A stretch of DNA of 64,000 nt from Bacteroidales bacterium (GTDB lineage Bacteria > Bacteroidota > Bacteroidia > Bacteroidales > P3), in assembly GCA_017616895.1 (NCBI GenBank), contig JAFZXE010000002.1:41159-105158 (forward strand). Direction: 5' to 3'. The position numbers were made by a program, and so were the translations under genes. Within the stretch, counting starts at the first letter, position 1. Every line of letters begins with the position of its first letter. The notes under the pieces are model-generated. The model was not told where the DNA came from, searched no databases, and was given only the letters and a program-made list of their open reading frames with translations. Shown in pieces: positions 1 to 8,665 of the stretch.

Positions 1-2
1 CC

Positions 3-518
3 AGATTTACGCATACCGATGGTAAAATTACAGCTATTGATTTTAGTGGTGAGTTAAAAGGTGCCATCCATAACAGCGATGCAATGCTCAATATGATAAT
101 GCCTATGGAGATACAGATGAGCAATGCCTATCGTCGGTTGAATGCAAAAAACGCTATGAAGTCCGACAATTGCAGAATTGAGATGACCTGGACGGGGAAA
201 AATATTTCCCAGATGACGTCAAACGCAGAGGGTGAAACATTAACCTATGCTTTCACATACGATGACAAAAAGAACCCTTATTGCGGAATGGGGATTGAAT
301 GGATTGCTGCCCTCGTTGAGCCGGAGATAAGTGAACCTGAGCTCTCTGTATATGACAAAAACAATGTGTTGACTGCCACATATACTAGTGGTCTTTTCCG
401 TGAAACCGCAACATATACTTATACATATAAGGATGACTATCCAGCGACTTGCTCGATAAAGGATACGTACAGCGACGTTGTTGCAACCACTCGTTACGAG
501 TATGAATATCTGAAATAA
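3..518 (+). CDS. DUF4595-like secreted/lipoprotein, 5'-truncated by window edge
   Basis: The reading frame is open from base 3 with no stop, so the first visible ATG (84) is probably internal and the true start lies before the window. The visible 171 codons are rich in alternating Tyr/Thr (YTYTYKDDYP, RYEYEYLK at the C-terminus), a pattern of beta-strand repeats such as KFTYDSKGNP-type proteins annotated DUF4595 in Bacteroidetes. Such proteins are usually lipid-anchored and exported; the signal peptide would be outside the window. Function is unknown. It ends before a bidirectional terminator shared with lepA. The family assignment is by pattern memory only. Confidence 0.6.
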   Translation, partial: RFTHTDGKITAIDFSGELKGAIHNSDAMLNMIMPMEIQMSNAYRRLNAKNAMKSDNCRIEMTWTGKNISQMTSNAEGETLTYAFTYDDKKNPYCGMGIEWIAALVEPEISEPELSVYDKNNVLTATYTSGLFRETATYTYTYKDDYPATCSIKDTYSDVVATTRYEYEYLK

Positions 519-540
519 AAACAGTCAATAACAACAAACA

Positions 541-572
541 AAAAGAGGCACTCTAATTTGGGTGCCTCTTTT
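541..572. terminator. Bidirectional intrinsic terminator
   Basis: Perfect 11-bp inverted repeat AAAAGAGGCAC / GTGCCTCTTTT around a 10-nt loop, with A-run and T-run flanks on both sides. It lies between the convergent partial gene (+) and lepA (-), so it can serve both. Confidence 0.8.
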
Positions 573-589
573 GTTATGATATATTCTGA

Positions 590-2395
590 CTAATCCAGTT
601 TCAGCACGGCTAGGAAGGCGCTCTGGGGGACTTCCACGTTGCCTACTTGGCGCATGCGTTTCTTGCCTTCTTTTTGCTTTTCGAGCAGCTTGCGTTTACG
701 GGTGATGTCACCGCCGTAGCATTTGGCTGTCACGTCCTTACGCACTTGGCGCACCGTCTCGCGGGCGATGATCTTGCTGCCTATGGCGGCTTGGATTGCC
801 ACGTCGAACTGCTGGCGCGGTATGAGGTCTTTAAGTTTCTCACACATGCGGCGTCCGATGCCGTAGGCGTTGTCAACATACGTCAGCGTCGAGAGCGCAT
901 CGACGGGGTCGCCGTTGAGCAGTATTTCGAGTTTCACCAGCTTGGAGGGCTTGTAGCCGTTGAGGTAGTAGTCGAACGAGGCGTAGCCTTTGGATATGGA
1001 CTTGAGCTTGTCGTAGAAGTCGAACACCACCTCGCCGAGCGGCAGGTCGAAGGTAATCTCGATGCGGTCGGTGGTGAGGTAGTTCTGGTTCTTCAGTATG
1101 CCGCGCTTGTCCATGCAGAGTTTTATTACAGGCCCTATGTAGTCGGCTTTGGTGATAATCTGAGCGTGGATGTACGGCTCATACACTTCGGATATATTGT
1201 TCGGCTCGGGCATGCCCGACGGGTTGTAAACGTCTATCTCCTCGCCGTTGGTGAGTTTCACCTTATACTGCACGTTCGGCACGGTGGTGATGACGTCCAT
1301 GTTGAACTCGCGTTCGAGACGTTCCTGTATAATCTCCATGTGGAGAAGTCCGAGGAATCCACAGCGGAAGCCGAATCCGAGAGCCAGCGAGCTTTCGGGT
1401 TCGAAGGTGAGTGAGGCGTCGTTGAGCTGCAGCTTCTCGATGCTGGCGCGCAGCTCCTCGTAGTCGTCAGTATCTACTGGATAAACGCCGGCGAAGACCA
1501 TTGGCTTGACCGACTCGAAGCCCTCGATGGCTTTGTCGCAGGGGTTTTCTACATGAGTGATGGTGTCGCCCACACGCACCTCGCGCGAGGTCTTGATGCC
1601 GCTGATGATATATCCCACGTCGCCGGCTTTGAGTTCTTTGCGTGGCTCCATGTTGAGTTTCAGCACACCTATCTCGTCGGCGTGGTAGTCTTTTTCGGTG
1701 CTCACGAACTTGACCCAGTCGTTTGTGCGGATGGTGCCGTTCATGATGCGGAAATAGGAGATGATGCCTCGGAAGGGGTTGAACACCGAGTCGAAGACGA
1801 GCGCCTGCAACGGTGCGTTCTCGTCACCTTTAGGAGCGGGTATGCGGTTGACGATAGCTTCGAGTATGTCGGGTACGCCGACACCCGTTTTGGCGCTGCA
1901 GGAGAGGATGTCCTCACGCGGGCAGCCGAGCAGGTCCATGATTTCGTCGGCCACTTCTTCGGGCATAGCGCTGTCGAGGTCGATCTTGTTCATCACGGGT
2001 ATGATTTCAAGGTCGTTTTCGAGTGCGAGGTAAAGGTTGGAGATGGTTTGAGCCTGAATGCCCTGAGTGGCGTCAACAACGAGGAGCGCACCCTCGCATG
2101 CGGCGATGGAACGAGAGACCTCGTAGGAGAAATCGACGTGACCTGGAGTGTCGATAAGGTTGAGGATATACTCCTCCGACTGCTGGCCGCTGGCTGTCGG
2201 TCGCTTGTAGTTCATCTGTATAGCGTGGCTCTTGATGGTGATGCCACGCTCTTTCTCGAGGTCCATGTCGTCGAGCACCTGCGCCTGCATGTCGCGTTGC
2301 GAGATGGTGTTGGTATATTCAAGAAGTCGGTCGGCGAGAGTGCTCTTGCCGTGGTCGATATGAGCGATGATACAGAAGTTGCGGATGTTTTTCAC
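590..2395 (-). CDS. lepA: Elongation factor 4 (LepA), ribosome back-translocating GTPase
   Basis: 601 residues, the usual length for LepA. N-terminal G domain with G1 AHIDHGKST (about residues 11-19), switch region [11 protein letters not shown]3 DTPGHVDF and G4 NKID; then EF-G-like domains and the LepA-specific C-terminal domain ([22 protein letters not shown] region, ending [12 protein letters not shown]). LepA binds stalled or mis-translocated ribosomes and hydrolyses GTP in the cytoplasm. The start is GTG at 2395; it places the conserved [11 protein letters not shown] segment at the N-terminus, and no ATG fits better. It is 10 nt downstream of the UbiA-family gene, so the two are probably co-transcribed. 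Confidence 0.97.
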   Translation of the reverse strand: MKNIRNFCIIAHIDHGKSTLADRLLEYTNTISQRDMQAQVLDDMDLEKERGITIKSHAIQMNYKRPTASGQQSEEYILNLIDTPGHVDFSYEVSRSIAACEGALLVVDATQGIQAQTISNLYLALENDLEIIPVMNKIDLDSAMPEEVADEIMDLLGCPREDILSCSAKTGVGVPDILEAIVNRIPAPKGDENAPLQALVFDSVFNPFRGIISYFRIMNGTIRTNDWVKFVSTEKDYHADEIGVLKLNMEPRKELKAGDVGYIISGIKTSREVRVGDTITHVENPCDKAIEGFESVKPMVFAGVYPVDTDDYEELRASIEKLQLNDASLTFEPESSLALGFGFRCGFLGLLHMEIIQERLEREFNMDVITTVPNVQYKVKLTNGEEIDVYNPSGMPEPNNISEVYEPYIHAQIITKADYIGPVIKLCMDKRGILKNQNYLTTDRIEITFDLPLGEVVFDFYDKLKSISKGYASFDYYLNGYKPSKLVKLEILLNGDPVDALSTLTYVDNAYGIGRRMCEKLKDLIPRQQFDVAIQAAIGSKIIARETVRQVRKDVTAKCYGGDITRKRKLLEKQKEGKKRMRQVGNVEVPQSAFLAVLKLD

Positions 2396-2405
2396 GAATC
2401 GAAAG

Positions 2406-3410
2406 TTATTTTATGAAAAGACTTATTGCTATAATTATGGCGAAGAAGCTGATGAGGTTGCGAGCAAGGTACCAGCGTATCATGAACCACTCGATACCAG
2501 CCTCCTGGATTTCCTTCCACTGCGACATAGGCCCCATCCACCAGCGACGTTCGGCCTCCTTCTCGGGGTGGTAGAGAAAATCGCGTATCAGTGTCACAAG
2601 CGTGAAGGCCAAAGGCAAGGTCACAAACGTGAGAAGCGACCACGGGCCGAGATGTCCTATCATAACCGCGACAAACACCAAGAGATATGGGAGGAAACTG
2701 AAAAGGCATGAGAAGGTTAGTAGCAGGCCGCGACGAGGCGACTCTTCAGGAGAGAGCATTACGGCGAGGGTCCTTTTGTTGACACTGATGTCGGGTTGGC
2801 GGTCCATTATGGAGTGGGTGTATAGGATGTTCACCACCAACAATCCTATGGCAGCCGCAATCCACCAGATGTCGGTCGGAAGTTCCCCACACACGGCATA
2901 GCACATGCCTGGCATAAGGAGCGGGCCGAACATCAATCCCGTCAGCAATTCGCCAAGTCCGTGATAGCAAAGCTTGAACGGTGGAGCGGAGTAGAAGAAT
3001 CCCAGGAAGGCACCGGCCAGCGCGAACCAAAGTATTGGCCATCCCCTAAAGTAGAAAACGACAGCGCCACACAGCAAAGCCACCGCTCCAAAGGCTGCCG
3101 CCACCATGAAGGTCTGTTTCAGCGTCGCCTGTCCGTCGGCAAGATACTGCGCTTTGCCGATGCGGGCGCGCATACCAGCACGAGCCAGCTTTTCTCTCGA
3201 CGAGATACCAGCGTTGTGGTAGTCGAAATAGTCGTCAAGCAAGTCGATGGAGAGATGGGCGCAGATGACACCAACCAAAGCGATAACGGCACAAAGCCAA
3301 CTGCCCACGCCTGTGGTGAACGCCACACATATTGCCACAACGGCGGGAATAACGCTCTGTGGCAACGCCTGTGGACGTGCATTCATAAACCAAAAGCCGA
3401 ACTTGCCCAT
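2406..3410 (-). CDS. UbiA-family prenyltransferase (MenA-like)
   Basis: 334 residues with about eight hydrophobic segments. The first aspartate-rich motif is [11 protein letters not shown] (about residues 55-66) and the second is around [13 protein letters not shown] (about 203-215), the two Mg2+/prenyl diphosphate binding sites of UbiA-type intramembrane prenyltransferases. The best guess is a 1,4-dihydroxy-2-naphthoate prenyltransferase of menaquinone synthesis or a close relative, but no other men genes are near, so the acceptor substrate is unproven. It is the first gene of a pair with lepA, and divergent from the FISUMP-like lipoprotein at 3466. Confidence 0.82.
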   Translation of the reverse strand: MGKFGFWFMNARPQALPQSVIPAVVAICVAFTTGVGSWLCAVIALVGVICAHLSIDLLDDYFDYHNAGISSREKLARAGMRARIGKAQYLADGQATLKQTFMVAAAFGAVALLCGAVVFYFRGWPILWFALAGAFLGFFYSAPPFKLCYHGLGELLTGLMFGPLLMPGMCYAVCGELPTDIWWIAAAIGLLVVNILYTHSIMDRQPDISVNKRTLAVMLSPEESPRRGLLLTFSCLFSFLPYLLVFVAVMIGHLGPWSLLTFVTLPLAFTLVTLIRDFLYHPEKEAERRWWMGPMSQWKEIQEAGIEWFMIRWYLARNLISFFAIIIAISLFIK

Positions 3411-3465
3411 TACAATAAAAACGGCGAAACGGCGTTAAAATTGTACAATATAATAATCAGCTGCA

Positions 3466-4593
3466 ATGAAAACAATCAGCCGTTTGTCGTTAATAGTCGC
3501 CTTGGCGTTGCTGACCACTTCGTGCGGGTCAAAACTTAGGAGTATAGTTTTTACTTCGGAGAGCGTCACCATTGCCGTCGGAGACACCTACCAGATGTCC
3601 GTTCAGGCAACGCCCGAGGATGCCGAGTTTGAAGCGACTTGGTCATCTTCGAACCCCGATGTTGCGAGTATCGACGCCAAAGGACTCGTGGTGGCCAAAA
3701 CCATCGGAACCTGCACGGTGACAATCAATGCCGACGGCAAGACCGCCACCTGCGACATCATAGTGGTTGAAGGAGAACCGATGCCTGGCGCCGACGTGAA
3801 TGTGACCGACTATGGCGCCATAAACAGTTACTTCTCAATCAGCGAGTCCAAGCAGGTGCAGTTCTCGCGTGGAAACCTGCAGTACCAGGCATCGTCCGGC
3901 ACTTGGCGTTTTGCGAGCACCCAATGGCTTTGCCGAGGCCTCGAAAACCAGTATATCTCGGCAACGACCGATAGGTGGATAGACCTTTTTGGCTGGGCTA
4001 CCAGCGGTGGGGCAAGCGGTGCTGTCGCCAACCAGCCCTATTCGACTGATGCAGACGACTCCCACTATATTGTGGGCGACAACATAGAGAACGGCATTAT
4101 AGGCCCCAATGCCCGTGGCGACTGGGGCCGTACCAACCATATTCAGGACTATGAAAGCCGTTCGGGCTACTGGCGTGTGCTGACCGCCGCGGAGTGGCAA
4201 TACCTTGTAGGTGACGATGGGGCTCGTGCCAACCGTTGGGGGCTAGGCACGATAAATGGAGTGTTTCGCGGTGTGGTGCTCATCCCCGACCAGTGGACAC
4301 CTCCGATGTCCGACTGTTTCACCAGTCGCGCTCCTTACGGTTATAACACCAATAAATACACCTATAGAGAATGGATGCTGATGCAGGAGAGCGGTGCGGT
4401 GTTCCTGCCTGCGGGAGGTGTGCGCAACGGACAGGAGGTGAGCAATGTCAATGTAGATGGATTCTATTGGTCTGCCACAGCCGACGGCAACGCGGCCAAG
4501 GTATTGAGTGTCGGCAACGATTTGATTAGTGCCTCTGGCTCGCGCTACCGCCACCTCGGTCTCTCGGTACGCCTCGTGATGGACAGATTCTAA
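3466..4593 (+). CDS. Lipoprotein with BIG2-type Ig domain and FISUMP-like domain
   Basis: 375 residues. Signal peptide with lipobox LLTTSC (Cys20). Residues about 27-100 look like a bacterial Ig-like BIG2 domain (VAIAVGDTYQ-type start, SSNPDVASID, GTCTVTINADG). Residues about 115-375 match the module repeated four times in the 36.6-41.7 kb protein: FSRGNLQYQAS, WIDLFGWATSG, GYWRVLTAAEW, GVVLIPDQW, GAVFLPAGG, and SVRLVMD at the very end. This module resembles FISUMP/C-type-lectin-like surface domains of Bacteroidetes and Fibrobacter. It is probably surface-exposed; the ligand is unknown. A 10-bp palindrome ATTGTACAAT (3440-3449) lies just upstream. Confidence 0.75.
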   Translation: MKTISRLSLIVALALLTTSCGSKLRSIVFTSESVTIAVGDTYQMSVQATPEDAEFEATWSSSNPDVASIDAKGLVVAKTIGTCTVTINADGKTATCDIIVVEGEPMPGADVNVTDYGAINSYFSISESKQVQFSRGNLQYQASSGTWRFASTQWLCRGLENQYISATTDRWIDLFGWATSGGASGAVANQPYSTDADDSHYIVGDNIENGIIGPNARGDWGRTNHIQDYESRSGYWRVLTAAEWQYLVGDDGARANRWGLGTINGVFRGVVLIPDQWTPPMSDCFTSRAPYGYNTNKYTYREWMLMQESGAVFLPAGGVRNGQEVSNVNVDGFYWSATADGNAAKVLSVGNDLISASGSRYRHLGLSVRLVMDRF

Positions 4594-4614
4594 GTTTCTC
4601 TAAATACTACGACT

Positions 4615-5247
4615 TTGAAAAAGAAATACTACGTTGTATGGCAGGGCAACCATCCAGGCATATATGACAGCTGGGATGCCTGTCTGGCGCAGGTGAAGGG
4701 CTTTGCCGGCGCGCAATATAAGTCGTACAAAACACGCGAAGAGGCCGAAGAGGCCTTCAAACTCCCTTATGCGGAAGCTATTGCGAAGGTGGAAAACAGC
4801 GACGATTTGGGTATGACTGTCATTAAGCCGTCAAATGTGCCGCCACCTGAGATGGACAGCATCGCGGTGGATGCGGCTTGCAGCGGCAACCCTGGGGTGA
4901 TGGAGTACCAAGGTGTCTATGTGGCGTCGCGCACCAAGTTGTTCCACTACAAATACCCCATCGGAACCAACAATATAGGCGAGTTTCTCGCATTGGTACA
5001 CGGCTTGTCGTATCTGAAAAAACACAACCTCAACCAGATACTCTACAGCGACTCGGTGAATGCCATCAGCTGGGTGAAGCAGAAGAAGTGCAAGTCGAAA
5101 CTGGTGCGTGACGAGCGCACAGAGACACTCTGGCAGTATGTGGAGCGCGCCGAAGCGTGGCTGCACAACAACACCTACACTACCGAGATTCGCAAATGGG
5201 ATACCCCCAACTGGGGGGAAATCCCGGCTGATTTCGGAAGAAAATAA
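4615..5247 (+). CDS. Ribonuclease H with N-terminal viroplasmin-like RNA/DNA hybrid-binding domain
   Basis: 210 residues. The N-terminal 45 residues (KYYVVWQGNHPGIYDSW, then TREEAEEAF) form the Caulimovirus viroplasmin/hybrid-binding domain of eukaryote-like RNase HI. The RNase H fold follows, with acidic residues visible at D86 (AVDAAC), E123 (GEFLAL), D146 (YSDSVNA) and D196 (KWDTPNWGEIP); the closing PADFGRK tail is typical of Bacteroidetes RNase H. It degrades RNA in RNA/DNA hybrids in the cytoplasm. The start is TTG at 4615, because no in-frame ATG precedes the conserved KKKYYVVW segment. It lies 21 bp after the preceding lipoprotein. Confidence 0.92.
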   Translation: MKKKYYVVWQGNHPGIYDSWDACLAQVKGFAGAQYKSYKTREEAEEAFKLPYAEAIAKVENSDDLGMTVIKPSNVPPPEMDSIAVDAACSGNPGVMEYQGVYVASRTKLFHYKYPIGTNNIGEFLALVHGLSYLKKHNLNQILYSDSVNAISWVKQKKCKSKLVRDERTETLWQYVERAEAWLHNNTYTTEIRKWDTPNWGEIPADFGRK

Positions 5248-5277
5248 GACGGGATTCTGTTTCGACAAAATTCCAGC

Positions 5278-5312
5278 CACTAGTCATTGGTCACTGGTCA
5301 CCGGTCACTAAT
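5278..5312. repeat. Heptamer tandem array, five degenerate 7-bp units
   Basis: Five 7-mers such as CACTAGT, CATTGGT and CACTGGT run head to tail and stop 1 bp before the stop codon of the alcohol dehydrogenase gene. They fill the 3' gap between RNase H and this gene. The pattern resembles short tandemly repeated repetitive (STRR) sequences known in cyanobacteria. Confidence 0.8.
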
Positions 5313-5313
5313 A

Positions 5314-6480
5314 TTAATAGCACGCTTTCAGTATTGCCAACACCTCCTCGGTTGTCGGGACGTGGTAGCCGCCTATCTTGTTGACGCTTGCCGCAATGAG
5401 GGGCAACATCTCCTCGGTGCAACCCACTTCACGTAGGCGACGCGGGATTCCGAGTTCGTCGATGAAACGGCTGAGACAGTCGATGCCTTCTGCAGCCACT
5501 TGCTCGTCGCTCTTGCCCGTTGTCTCCACATGCCACACGTTTTTGGCAAACCTCACAAAGCGGTGCAGGCCGTAGGGCATAATGAGCCTGTAGTATGGTA
5601 TCGAGACTATGGCGAGGCCTATGCCGTGCGGACAGTCGCAGTAGGCTCCAACCTGATGTTCTATCTGGTGTACCTCCCAGTCCTGCTTTTTAGAGACGGC
5701 AAGTATTTTGTTCAACCCCATCGTGGCGGCCCACATGATGTTGCTTCGCGCCTCGTAGTCCTGCGGGTTGACGAGGGCCTTGCGGCTGGCCGATATGAGT
5801 GCCAGCATGTCGCCTTCGAGCAGGTAGTCGGAAACACAGTCGTCATCGCCGCCGAAATACTGCTCCATCAGATGGGAGAAGATGTCGAAGATACCGCTCA
5901 CCATCTGCGTCTTGGGTACCGAATAGGTGAATTCGGGATTGAGAATGGAGAACTTCGGGCATGCCACCTCCATTGGGAAGATGTGACCCTCTTTCTTCTT
6001 TAGGGCTTCGTTGGTTATGACCGAGCCTGCGTTCATCTCCGACGCCGTGCCTGTCATGGTGAGGATGGTTCCGACGGGAACCACCTTTGCCGGCACAGGC
6101 AGGTTCTTTATCCAGAAATGATCCCAGGGGTCGTCGTCGCAGTAGGCACTGCAGGCAATGGCTTTCGAGCAGTCGATGACCGAGCCGCCGCCGACAGCGA
6201 GAATCAAATCGACCTTGTTCTCTCGCACCAGTCGGCATCCCTCTAAAACCTGCGTATAGCGCGGGTTGGAGTTGATGCCAGCTAGTTCGCATACGGTCTT
6301 GCCGCATTGCTTCAACGTGTTAATGACGGTGTCGTAAAGTCCGGTTTTCTTGATGGAATTTTTACCATAGACAAGCATCACGTTCTCTCCGTAGAGCGAG
6401 AGCTCGTCGGCGAGGTGGTTCATCGCGGTGCGACCGAAATGGATGCGGGTGGGGTTTTGAAAGGTGAAATCGATATTCAT
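5314..6480 (-). CDS. Iron-containing alcohol dehydrogenase (butanol dehydrogenase/YqhD-like)
   Basis: 388 residues, full length for group III alcohol dehydrogenases. NAD(P) binding motif GGGSVIDCSKAIA (about residues 96-108). The metal site is visible as Asp and His in GIFDIFSHLMEQY and two His in HQIEHQVGAYCDCPHGIGLA. Likely role: NAD(P)H-dependent reduction of aldehydes to alcohols in the cytosol, either in fermentation or aldehyde detoxification. Substrate not predictable. It is a monocistronic gene bracketed on both sides by 7-bp tandem arrays that abut its start and stop codons. Confidence 0.93.
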   Translation of the reverse strand: MNIDFTFQNPTRIHFGRTAMNHLADELSLYGENVMLVYGKNSIKKTGLYDTVINTLKQCGKTVCELAGINSNPRYTQVLEGCRLVRENKVDLILAVGGGSVIDCSKAIACSAYCDDDPWDHFWIKNLPVPAKVVPVGTILTMTGTASEMNAGSVITNEALKKKEGHIFPMEVACPKFSILNPEFTYSVPKTQMVSGIFDIFSHLMEQYFGGDDDCVSDYLLEGDMLALISASRKALVNPQDYEARSNIMWAATMGLNKILAVSKKQDWEVHQIEHQVGAYCDCPHGIGLAIVSIPYYRLIMPYGLHRFVRFAKNVWHVETTGKSDEQVAAEGIDCLSRFIDELGIPRRLREVGCTEEMLPLIAASVNKIGGYHVPTTEEVLAILKACY

Positions 6481-6522
6481 GATTTATGATTAGTGAATAG
6501 TGATTAGTGAATAGTGAATAGA
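6481..6522. repeat. Heptamer tandem array, six degenerate 7-bp units
   Basis: Units GATTTAT, GATTAGT, GAATAGT and variants begin at the base directly before the alcohol dehydrogenase start codon and run away from it. Its sequence is related to the reverse complement of the array at 5278-5312 (ATTAGTG words), so the gene has inverted related arrays at both ends. Confidence 0.8.
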
Positions 6523-6545
6523 CAAATGTGTTTGTTTGTTGCTGA

Positions 6546-7211
6546 TTACTTGCTGCTTACTGTTACCAGATGTTCGTCGCGGGCCATGTCATTGGGGTTG
6601 GTGCCTTCCACGCCTTGCGGTATGGGCATTCCGATGCGGGAGAAAAGCCACACCCAGTATTCGGGATAGGAGCCGTCTGCCGACTTGAAATTCATCGGTG
6701 CTGCGGTGAAGATATGCCCGCCGTCGTGCTCCAGATAGGAGTTCCACACCAGCTCGCTGCAGTACTGCTCTTCGTTGTCGGGCAGGAAAGAGAGGTCGTA
6801 ACCTCGCCCTACATACCCTTTCGCGTTCTCAATCCATCGCGCCGCATTCCTGTTGTGTTTGAGTCGTTTGACAGTGAATATGGGATAATCGCCGCTTTTC
6901 AGACGGAAATCTTCCTTCATCGTATCGAGCGGATAGCGTGCCACGCCGCGTTTCAGTGTGGCGTCGATGACGAAAGTGGTGTCGCCCGACACCTCGAGGA
7001 TGGCGACATGTATGTAGTTCACCTGGTCCTCGTCACCGGTGGCGGCGGCTATGGCCGATGCCATGCTGCTTGTGTCGCCCTCCACTGAGTAGTCCATCGG
7101 CAACCCCACAAAAAGCAGGTCGCCCGTCTCGATAACTTTAGATTGTAGGCACCCCGTGAGCATAAGCGTCCCAAGCAAGGCCGTACAGCAAATAAACAGT
7201 CTATACCTCAT
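6546..7211 (-). CDS. YiiX/YebB-like permuted NlpC/P60-family lipoprotein
   Basis: 221 residues from ATG 7211. The signal peptide MRYRLFICCTALLG ends in lipobox LMLTGC. The circularly permuted papain-like fold of the YiiX family is suggested by ETGDLLFVG, then YIHVAILE (His), and YCSELVWNSY (catalytic Cys region). These enzymes are thought to act on amide or ester bonds at the cell envelope; the substrate here is unknown. An upstream in-frame ATG at 7268 would add 19 residues, but a TAnnTTTG promoter box at 7236-7243 lies between the two, so the shorter lipoprotein form is chosen. It is divergent from the secreted protein gene at 7449. Confidence 0.82.
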   Translation of the reverse strand: MRYRLFICCTALLGTLMLTGCLQSKVIETGDLLFVGLPMDYSVEGDTSSMASAIAAATGDEDQVNYIHVAILEVSGDTTFVIDATLKRGVARYPLDTMKEDFRLKSGDYPIFTVKRLKHNRNAARWIENAKGYVGRGYDLSFLPDNEEQYCSELVWNSYLEHDGGHIFTAAPMNFKSADGSYPEYWVWLFSRIGMPIPQGVEGTNPNDMARDEHLVTVSSK

Positions 7212-7235
7212 AGCAATGATTTCAAAAAGACTTTG

Positions 7236-7269
7236 CAAAGGTACGATATTTCCATCAGTTATAAACAAA
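7236..7269 (-). promoter_or_regulatory. Bacteroidetes-type promoter of the YiiX-like gene
   Basis: On the minus strand the -7 box TACCTTTG occupies 7243-7236 and a TTTG -33 box 7269-7266, 22 nt apart. The expected start of transcription is near 7228, about 17 nt before ATG 7211. Confidence 0.75.
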
Positions 7270-7282
7270 CCATCAAAAACAC

Positions 7283-7326
7283 GACTTTGATATGACTTTA
7301 ATATGACTTTGATATGACTTTGATTT
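7283..7326. repeat. 11-bp tandem array (CTTTG-core), four units
   Basis: GACTTTGATAT repeats start at 7283, 7294, 7305 and 7316, exactly 11 bp apart with one or two changes. It lies between the divergent promoters of the YiiX-like gene and the secreted protein gene. Similar 11-bp CTTYG arrays occur at 15983 and 33156. Confidence 0.85.
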
Positions 7327-7377
7327 TGTCATCGGAGGGTGTGTTTTCCATCCTCGCCTAACATCTTTTTAATCAAA

Positions 7378-7411
7378 TTTGTTTCTTATTAATAAAAATT
7401 TAGTATCTTTG
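7378..7411 (+). promoter_or_regulatory. Bacteroidetes-type promoter of the 7449 gene
   Basis: -33 TTTG at 7378-7381 and -7 TATCTTTG at 7404-7411, 22 nt apart, 38 bp before ATG 7449. Confidence 0.8.
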
Positions 7412-7448
7412 CACTGATATAAACGAAACTAAAATAGCAAATACTACG

Positions 7449-8078
7449 ATGAAGAAAATCATTCTATCACTGCTGCTTCTTTCAGCCATTACCAGCGTCA
7501 GCGCGCAGGAGTATGTCGTACCCGAAGAGAAGTGGAACTTTGAGGAAATCAGTGGCAACAACTATCACGGATATTCGTTCCACAAGAACTGGAACGTTGA
7601 CTTTATGGTTGAAAACCAAGAAGGTCGCTACACTCCGACCGACATCGACATTGCGAAAGCCGAGAAGCTGATACAGAAGAAAATCGCATACGTGAACCGC
7701 AATCACGAGAACCAAGAGGGCCGCTGCCCGATTATCGACGAGCACATGCACCGCTACGAGCGCCAGTATGTCGGATTTGTCGATTTGAACGGTGCCCACA
7801 TAATCTGGGTAAACTTCCTGTGGGACGACACTCCGCAAGCCCTCCTCAAGAAAGACATCGTGCGCACTACGGGCGGCTGCGGAAGGTATTGGTGCATCAA
7901 GTGCAACCTTGACACCGAGAAAGTCTATGGCTTGGAGGTCAACGAGTCGGGCGACGTGAAATACCTGCCCAGAGATGCCAAACGCCGTCCCCGCATCAGC
8001 AAGCCCAAGAGCGACTACAATCCGCAGCGCATCCGCAAGACAGGCATAATACATACCGATGCAGAGAGGAAGTTTTAA
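7449..8078 (+). CDS. Secreted protein of unknown function
   Basis: 209 residues with a clean signal peptide (MKKIILSLLLLSAITSVSA, cleavage before QEYVV). The mature part has no family I recognise. Notable are a conserved-looking central segment HMHRYERQYVGFVD and a cysteine cluster GGCGRYWCIKC, which could bind a metal or form disulfides, and a basic C-terminus (RRPRISKPKSD). It has no T9SS sorting domain and no lipobox. It has its own promoter and is followed after 2 bp by an octamer array. Confidence 0.7.
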   Translation: MKKIILSLLLLSAITSVSAQEYVVPEEKWNFEEISGNNYHGYSFHKNWNVDFMVENQEGRYTPTDIDIAKAEKLIQKKIAYVNRNHENQEGRCPIIDEHMHRYERQYVGFVDLNGAHIIWVNFLWDDTPQALLKKDIVRTTGGCGRYWCIKCNLDTEKVYGLEVNESGDVKYLPRDAKRRPRISKPKSDYNPQRIRKTGIIHTDAERKF

Positions 8079-8080
8079 TT

Positions 8081-8136
8081 GTGGGAACGCGTTAACGTGT
8101 TAATGCGTTAGTGTGGGAATGTGTTAATGTGTTAGT
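8081..8136. repeat. Octamer tandem array, seven units
   Basis: Seven exact 8-bp steps with words such as GTGTTAAT, GCGTTAGT and GTGGGAAT begin 2 bp after the stop codon of the 7449 gene. This is the reverse complement of the CACTAACG/CAATCCCC family found inside genes at 14520 and 57421. Seven units is not a multiple of three, and this copy is non-coding. Confidence 0.85.
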
Positions 8137-8186
8137 GGCTTACGCAATTAACAGTCAACAAAAAAACACTCAAGCAATCATAGATT

Positions 8187-8606
8187 GTGCAGCTCCGTCC
8201 GCTCATAATAAAGTTCTTAAAGTTCGGCATCGTCGGTGCAAGCGGCATGGTGGTGCATTTCGGTGTGCTCTACCTGCTGCGCGACGTGGTGCACATCAAC
8301 CAGTTTGTAGCCAACACCATCGGATTCATCGTCGCCGCCACCACGAACTACATACTCAACCGCGTCTGGACATTCAACAGCCACGACAAGCAGGTCGGCA
8401 TAGAGTACCTGAAATTCTTCGTGATAAGCCTTATAGGGCTCGGCATCAACAACGGCACCCTTTGGCTCGGCGGGCGTCTGCTGCCCACATGGAACGAAGA
8501 CTGGCGCTTCTACATCCTATGGGTCTTTGCCGTCGGCGTCACCATGCTGTGGAACTTCTTCGCTAACTACCTCTACACATTCAGAAAAACAGAGAAATGC
8601 AACTAA
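8187..8606 (+). CDS. GtrA-family membrane protein
   Basis: 139 residues with four predicted membrane helices; the first (KFLKFGIVGASGMVVHFGVLY) carries the typical GtrA motif FxxVGxxxxxxxxG, and NYILNRVWTF and NFFANYLYTF are the characteristic post-helix motifs. GtrA proteins are thought to move or flip lipid-linked sugars in surface glycan synthesis. The start is GTG at 8187; no in-frame ATG lies upstream. A glycosyltransferase is encoded 6 kb downstream after the two carboxypeptidases, which fits a cell-surface glycan context but is not proof of joint function. Confidence 0.85.
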   Translation: MQLRPLIIKFLKFGIVGASGMVVHFGVLYLLRDVVHINQFVANTIGFIVAATTNYILNRVWTFNSHDKQVGIEYLKFFVISLIGLGINNGTLWLGGRLLPTWNEDWRFYILWVFAVGVTMLWNFFANYLYTFRKTEKCN

Positions 8607-8665
8607 CGGAATACAGTAAGCACACGTATTTCGGACATGATTGTATAACCTAAAAACATACCGAT

